Origin: Deltaproteobacteria bacterium HGW-Deltaproteobacteria-12 | GTDB taxonomy: Bacteria; Desulfobacterota; Syntrophia; Syntrophales; Smithellaceae | Assembly (NCBI GenBank): GCA_002840565.1 | Contig: PHBK01000026.1 | Coordinates: forward strand, 46,916 to 110,915 | Length of the DNA stretch: 64,000 nt | Direction: 5' to 3' | In this document: positions 59,935-64,000 of the stretch, one piece after another | How the letters are laid out: each line of letters begins with the position of its first letter | Position numbering within the stretch: the first letter of the stretch is position 1 | Notes under the pieces: generated by a model | Told to the model about the DNA's origin: nothing | The model's database searches: none | Seen by the model: only the letters and a program-made list of their open reading frames with translations | Made by a program: the position numbers and the translations under genes

Positions 59935-62514
59935 ATGTTCCCTTCCGGAGGCGGCATGGAGAAAGCGGTTGTTCCTCGGCAACATACCACTGCTTTTTGT
60001 GCGAAGTCTGCTCAAGTAATTATTTATCCCGCCGCTGCGGACAGTGTTGACCTGCCTGATTTATCATTCAGCAAAAACAGGGAGGAAAATGTTTTTGTCC
60101 TCACTACCCCGCGCGAACAGCAGCTCATTTTCCAAAAAAATGCAAACATCGCCGAAAGGGCGATTGTTCTTGACGATTTGCGGCTGAAAAAACTGCTTTC
60201 TCCGCTATGGCCCTTGATGGAGAATTTAAATATTACCTTCAATATTGTCGGCCGGCGGGCGGCGCTTCTGAAAATCGTGTCAGACAATAAGAACGTTATA
60301 GTTGAGGCCCATTGGAATTTGTTCGTTCCTTACTTTGACCAGATCAAAATACTCCCCATCGTTCATCCCGAGATACTGGATATTTTTGCCAAAGCGGTCT
60401 TTCACTATGCGGCCATCATCATGACGCATCCGGAGGCAACGAAGAACGACTTGCGGAGACTCATTATCGAGGGGTACAGGGCCCAGCCTGAACTTTTGTT
60501 GGCCTCCATGGACATTTTCAATAAGCCGGGTATTTATCATATCCGCCCGACAAAAAATTGGCTGGGCAGGATTTCGGCAGCCAATGATGTTTATCGACTG
60601 CAGATTGATGTTTCGGCAGCTTTGGCCAATCCCCTCGTCAACCCTGAATTTTTGGAAAACGTGACAAGCTTTATACACAAGGTGGTGAAGAATTATGCTT
60701 TCCGCTATGTCGATTATCTATGGACACAACGCTACGGAATTTCCTGCAACAGCAAATCCATTAAGGGGATGGTGTCGTTTGAAGGGGATGAAATTATCAT
60801 TGATGTTCTTCCTCTAATCGAAGTCCAAGACTGGAAGCCGACTGTTTATCTCAACCTGGGATATGCGATCATGCTTGCCACCCTCCGGTACTCGGGAAAA
60901 GAGCATAAAGAAGAAAACATCCATTTGGCGGCAATGAAGACCTGGAATCGTTATTTGAGCTTTGAAGAATCTGCCGAAAAGCAAAGTGTGCGAGAGCTTT
61001 ACAGTTTGTACTACTGCACTGAAGAGGAGCAGTGCTGCGGTCTGCTGGAGTGCATGATTGGGCAAAAAAGTCCGGAATTAATTGATGATTTTATCATGCT
61101 GATTGGTTATTCCTCCAAAGAAACATTTTTGGAAAGGTTTAATGTTTTAAAAGAGTCCCGTTACGAGAAGAGAACCGGAGTTCATTTTGAACAAGTTTTG
61201 GGAACAGTCCGCAATATGAACACCTCTTTGATGAGAAATAACATAAATTACAGCAAACTGATCGAAGTTTTACGCAACGACAACATCGATCATCTGCAGT
61301 TGACGGAATTTTTACGAACAGGCCGCCTGGGCGACAGACATGTCGTGGATGTGAGCGAGTGGCTTTTGTTGAGGACGCTTTTGTATGACGTGATTAATGC
61401 CCCCAAGGTATTTAGAAATGATTACAAAATGCTTCTGAAAGTTCTGACCAAAGTAAACAAAAGTCTGATTGTTTATATCTGGACATTGGGCATTAATGAT
61501 GATCCCCGCTATGAAATGGTCAGTTCTTATATCGCAAAACTGATGAATGACATTTTTGTCTTTAATCGTGTGAAGATATATGAAATTGTTGCCGATCCTG
61601 TAGAATGCCTGGAAGCGGAGGCTGTGACTGGATACTTGTTGAATTGGGCGGCTCTCCAGCCTGAAGAAAGGCGGTCGATAGTTAAAGAGATCGTGTCGAT
61701 ACTGCCCCGGAACTGGGTTGAACATTTAAGCGTTCAGACACCCGACGATGTCGATGAATTGATCCGTGTCTTGACAGTGCGGGGAAGCGGTATCATTGGT
61801 TTTTATCTGCATCAGGCCTACCGTTGGGGAAGTACGAACGATCCGCTCACCGCAAGAATTCGTTCCAACTTTGCCGCGCTGCTCAAACATGCTCAGGGCG
61901 CTATCCTTCCATCCAAAAGGGTCATGGGAGGAGCAATGCTTCTTTTGCTGCTGGCGCAGATAATTTCCGATGAGCGCGACGGTTTTGCCGGAAATATTAC
62001 AATCACCGAAGAAGAAAGGAATGCCGTTCGTGACCTGATCAAACAATGTATTGGCTGGGGCCAGATGCATTTTGTCATAATGATAGCCGGTATTGCTGCC
62101 GGATATATGGGAAGCATTGATGGATGGATCCTGCAGCAGTTTGATTCATTGCTGGGGCGTTATGATGCCGGTGACCGCGTGGTTTTGCGCAGTGTTGTGC
62201 AGTTTGATGTTGACAATCTGATTGAGCGCGCTCTGATTTCCTTCAAGGATGGAGAAGAGAAAGCGTTATTGAACAAAATCCAATGTCTCCGTTTCGGAGT
62301 TGATCCAGTGGTCAGCGATCAGGCGAACAAGTTTCTCCGGGCAATGGCCTCCCGGTGCGGTATTAGTTCGCCGGAAGCGGCTCTGAAGCAAAGAAACATC
62401 CGTGAACTTGTTTTGTCGTCAGTCCAGCATCTGAAAGCTCAGGCTCTGTCTATGAGAAATGGGCGGGGATGGACCAGGCAAAACAATCGAATGAAAGTAG
62501 ATAAAAGACAATAA
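59935..62514 (+). CDS. 859-residue orphan protein, mostly helical
   Basis: A large soluble protein I cannot assign. No signal peptide, no membrane segment, no nucleotide-binding or metal motif that I can see. Secondary-structure pattern is mainly alpha-helical with a beta-rich stretch about residues 255-310. The C-terminal 20 residues are basic (RGWTRQNNRMKVDKRQ). The ATG at 59935 has AAGGAAA upstream; an ATG at 59956 preceded by GGAGG is nearly as good and would drop 7 residues. A strong promoter lies 50 nt upstream. The barrel gene begins 45 nt after its stop. Confidence 0.7.
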   Translation: MFPSGGGMEKAVVPRQHTTAFCAKSAQVIIYPAAADSVDLPDLSFSKNREENVFVLTTPREQQLIFQKNANIAERAIVLDDLRLKKLLSPLWPLMENLNITFNIVGRRAALLKIVSDNKNVIVEAHWNLFVPYFDQIKILPIVHPEILDIFAKAVFHYAAIIMTHPEATKNDLRRLIIEGYRAQPELLLASMDIFNKPGIYHIRPTKNWLGRISAANDVYRLQIDVSAALANPLVNPEFLENVTSFIHKVVKNYAFRYVDYLWTQRYGISCNSKSIKGMVSFEGDEIIIDVLPLIEVQDWKPTVYLNLGYAIMLATLRYSGKEHKEENIHLAAMKTWNRYLSFEESAEKQSVRELYSLYYCTEEEQCCGLLECMIGQKSPELIDDFIMLIGYSSKETFLERFNVLKESRYEKRTGVHFEQVLGTVRNMNTSLMRNNINYSKLIEVLRNDNIDHLQLTEFLRTGRLGDRHVVDVSEWLLLRTLLYDVINAPKVFRNDYKMLLKVLTKVNKSLIVYIWTLGINDDPRYEMVSSYIAKLMNDIFVFNRVKIYEIVADPVECLEAEAVTGYLLNWAALQPEERRSIVKEIVSILPRNWVEHLSVQTPDDVDELIRVLTVRGSGIIGFYLHQAYRWGSTNDPLTARIRSNFAALLKHAQGAILPSKRVMGGAMLLLLLAQIISDERDGFAGNITITEEERNAVRDLIKQCIGWGQMHFVIMIAGIAAGYMGSIDGWILQQFDSLLGRYDAGDRVVLRSVVQFDVDNLIERALISFKDGEEKALLNKIQCLRFGVDPVVSDQANKFLRAMASRCGISSPEAALKQRNIRELVLSSVQHLKAQALSMRNGRGWTRQNNRMKVDKRQ

Positions 62515-62559
62515 ATAATCATTCCGCAGCTTAAATAAGGATGACGAGGAGGGATGGAG

Positions 62560-63597
62560 ATGAGAAACTTGAAGAGGGTTGTTTTTTTTCCTGTATTCAT
62601 GGCGATAATCTTTTTTTCATGGATGCCGGCAACAGCTCAATACGAGACAATTCGCGGCATAGAATTAAATGATGGTACGGTTATCTCCGGCAGGATTATT
62701 AAAATGAGTAATTCTGAAGTAACCGTCGAGGCAAAAGACGGGAAAACATCCACCTATAAATTTGATGATGTGAAATCAATTATCAAAGAAGGACAGGATG
62801 AAACGGTGCCGGCAGCGGCCAAGGCAATTCCAGAGGGCCAACCCGAAAAAACGACACCGTCAATTGTGCCTAAATCTCATCATGCCTGGACAATCGGGCC
62901 GGAAATATCTGCAATTGAATATAAAGAACCTGATGTGATGAAAGAAAAAGGGATGATGTCCGGTATCGCTGCCGCCTATACTTATTCTGATAAAGTAATG
63001 CTGAAAGCTGATGCTAAGCTCAGTTATGGACAGGTCGATTATTCCAATTCGGGCACCATCGACAATATCGATGATTATATGATGGAAATTCGGGGAGTCG
63101 GGGGTTACAATTTTAAATTGACCGAAACAATGATGATCACGCCCTTTTTCGGTTTTGGATTCCGTTATTTACGGGATGAACTGAATGGTCGAATATCATC
63201 AACCGGAGCAAAGGGTTATTTGAGAGAAACCAATTATGTTTATAGTCCTATCGGCGTAACGGTCCTCAACAATTTTAATAACAGCTGGGTGCTCGGTTTA
63301 ACCGTTGAATTCGATTTTTTCTGGAGAGGCAGACAAAAGAGTCGTCTGAGTGATGTGGACCCTGCCTATAGTAATCTGGAGAACAATCAGGATGGTGGTT
63401 ATGGGCTAAGAGGATCTTTGCTGATCAAGAAAATTGTCGGCAGAATGAGTTATTCCTTGGAACCGTTCATAAAATATTGGAATATAGATAAATCGGACAT
63501 CCAGAATATAACGTATAACGGAGCTCTCTGGGGTTCTGGATGGGAACCCCAGAATAATTCCACCGAGGTAGGGCTTAAATTCAGCGTAGGATTTTAA
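62560..63597 (+). CDS. Predicted outer-membrane beta-barrel protein with N-terminal small beta domain
   Basis: A 345-residue exported protein. Signal peptide about 1-26 (VVFFPVFMAIIFFSWMPATAQ). Residues 30-75 form a small beta domain (GIELNDGTVISGRIIKMSNS ... KFDDVKSI), like the Sm-like/SH3 domains often seen before barrels. From about 110 on, alternating polar/hydrophobic strands ending in GLKFSVGF fit an outer-membrane barrel with a terminal phenylalanine. The ATG at 62560 lies 7 nt after GGAGG; the ATG at 62554 is too close to it. Probably co-transcribed with the orphan gene. Confidence 0.75.
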   Translation: MRNLKRVVFFPVFMAIIFFSWMPATAQYETIRGIELNDGTVISGRIIKMSNSEVTVEAKDGKTSTYKFDDVKSIIKEGQDETVPAAAKAIPEGQPEKTTPSIVPKSHHAWTIGPEISAIEYKEPDVMKEKGMMSGIAAAYTYSDKVMLKADAKLSYGQVDYSNSGTIDNIDDYMMEIRGVGGYNFKLTETMMITPFFGFGFRYLRDELNGRISSTGAKGYLRETNYVYSPIGVTVLNNFNNSWVLGLTVEFDFFWRGRQKSRLSDVDPAYSNLENNQDGGYGLRGSLLIKKIVGRMSYSLEPFIKYWNIDKSDIQNITYNGALWGSGWEPQNNSTEVGLKFSVGF

Positions 63598-63798
63598 TCC
63601 AGCTTGTACCCACACCTTTCAGGAAGGATTGTTTGCTGTGTACATCTATAATGTCTCAAGTAGCGGGCAGTTGTCAAAATTGAGGATTTCCATTCGAATT
63701 AAGGTATAGACATTGTTAATGCGCCAAGGAGAGATGTGGCCCCTTGCCTGTCTTAGCGATATTCCTCCGGCATTGGTATCAAGTGATATTTTTTGATG

Positions 63799-63850
63799 AT
63801 TCGTCTTCTTCGATAGCATAAAAATTATCAATAAGCACAAGAAGACGAAT
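63799..63850. promoter_or_regulatory. 12-bp perfect inverted repeat between convergent genes
   Basis: ATTCGTCTTCTT (63799-63810) and AAGAAGACGAAT (63839-63850) with a 28-nt loop, located between the barrel gene and the minus-strand amidohydrolase-like gene. It is likely a bidirectional 3'-end structure. Nothing else is seen in 63598-63885. Confidence 0.5.
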
Positions 63851-63885
63851 TTTCACTTTGATAATTCAATTAGTGAAAGAGCTTA

Positions 63886-64000
63886 TTAAAATACTTTAAG
63901 CCCGCCTATATAAGTTCCCATGACCCTGGGATAATCTTGGGTAAACTTTTCAGCAGGTATAGAATATAAATCTTTTTCATAAACGACAATGTCCGCCTTG
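63886..64000 (-). CDS. Amidohydrolase-family protein, C-terminal end only
   Basis: Only the last 37 codons are inside the window. Read on the minus strand they give KADIVVYEKDLYSIPAEKF ... RVMGTYIGGLKVF and TAA. The ADIVV-x-(D/E)-KDL and T-x-IGGxxVF pattern is typical of the C-terminus of YtcJ-type metal-dependent amidohydrolases. The catalytic region lies outside the window. Confidence 0.6.
   Translation of the reverse strand, partial: KADIVVYEKDLYSIPAEKFTQDYPRVMGTYIGGLKVF

Noticed and set aside
1..64000. CRISPR arrays, tRNA, rRNA, IS elements, phage genes
   Set aside because: I saw no regular spacer-repeat pattern, tRNA-like TPsiC segment, rRNA stretch, transposase or integrase frame on reading. 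A dedicated search could still find a tRNA I missed.

Overview
This window looks like the chromosome of a strictly anaerobic bacterium, most likely a deltaproteobacterium of the syntrophic kind (Syntrophaceae-like). That is an inference from gene content: a selenocysteine formate dehydrogenase next to an oxalate/formate-type transporter, ADP-forming acyl-CoA synthetases in both split and fused form, a Mo/W-cofactor cluster, an iron-sulfur flavoprotein, a NifU/NifS/CysE system without nitrogenase genes, and CaiB/BaiF CoA-transferases tied to a branched-chain-type ABC transporter. No rRNA, tRNA, CRISPR array, transposase or phage gene was found.

Layout. Positions 1-9250 hold a Mo/W cofactor supply cluster on the + strand: a MoaD-like sulfur carrier, an E1-like adenylyltransferase, a PadR regulator, a MocA/MobA-like nucleotidyltransferase, a MoeA-like protein, XdhC, a ModABC-type oxyanion transporter, and a SufS/SufU pair. 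SufS is translationally coupled to the transporter ATPase. A DUF4301 gene follows, then a 116-bp MITE-like repeat. Positions 11-20 kb are housekeeping: a cold-shock gene with two small companions, an MnmA-like PP-loop protein, LysM and DUF1385 proteins, an HD phosphohydrolase, MscL, an AhpD-like protein and a phosphoesterase. nifU-nifS-cysE lie at 20.5-23.7 kb, followed by a decayed copy of part of a gene that is intact at 30.5 kb. Positions 23.8-30 kb carry an Old-Yellow-Enzyme-type reductase, a split ADP-forming acyl-CoA synthetase, an iron-sulfur flavoprotein and a UroD-like protein.

A minus-strand operon nadA-metX-metW-ridA-MSMEG_6728-type gene runs from 34.0 to 30.5 kb. Positions 34.2-41 kb hold cell-envelope genes (MltD-like transglycosylase, a large exported coiled-coil protein with an exported glutaredoxin), an EFR1-type ferredoxin and an FAD-dependent phytoene-desaturase-like oxidoreductase. 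Positions 41.3-47 kb hold an aldehyde dehydrogenase, an OFA-family transporter and the formate dehydrogenase. The dehydrogenase is a single 899-codon gene interrupted by an in-frame TGA, with a SECIS-like hairpin 11 nt downstream, so it should not be split in two. A fused ADP-forming acyl-CoA synthetase, an acyltransferase and a radical SAM protein follow.

Positions 52.0-59.6 kb are one operon: a LivHMGF transporter, two CaiB/BaiF CoA-transferases and a periplasmic binding protein placed last. It reads as an uptake-and-activation unit for an organic acid. Positions 59.9-63.6 kb carry a well-promoted pair of an 859-residue orphan protein and a predicted outer-membrane barrel. The window ends inside a minus-strand amidohydrolase-like gene. 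The least explained pieces are this last pair, the exported coiled-coil/glutaredoxin pair, and the Mo/W-coupled SufS/SufU module.
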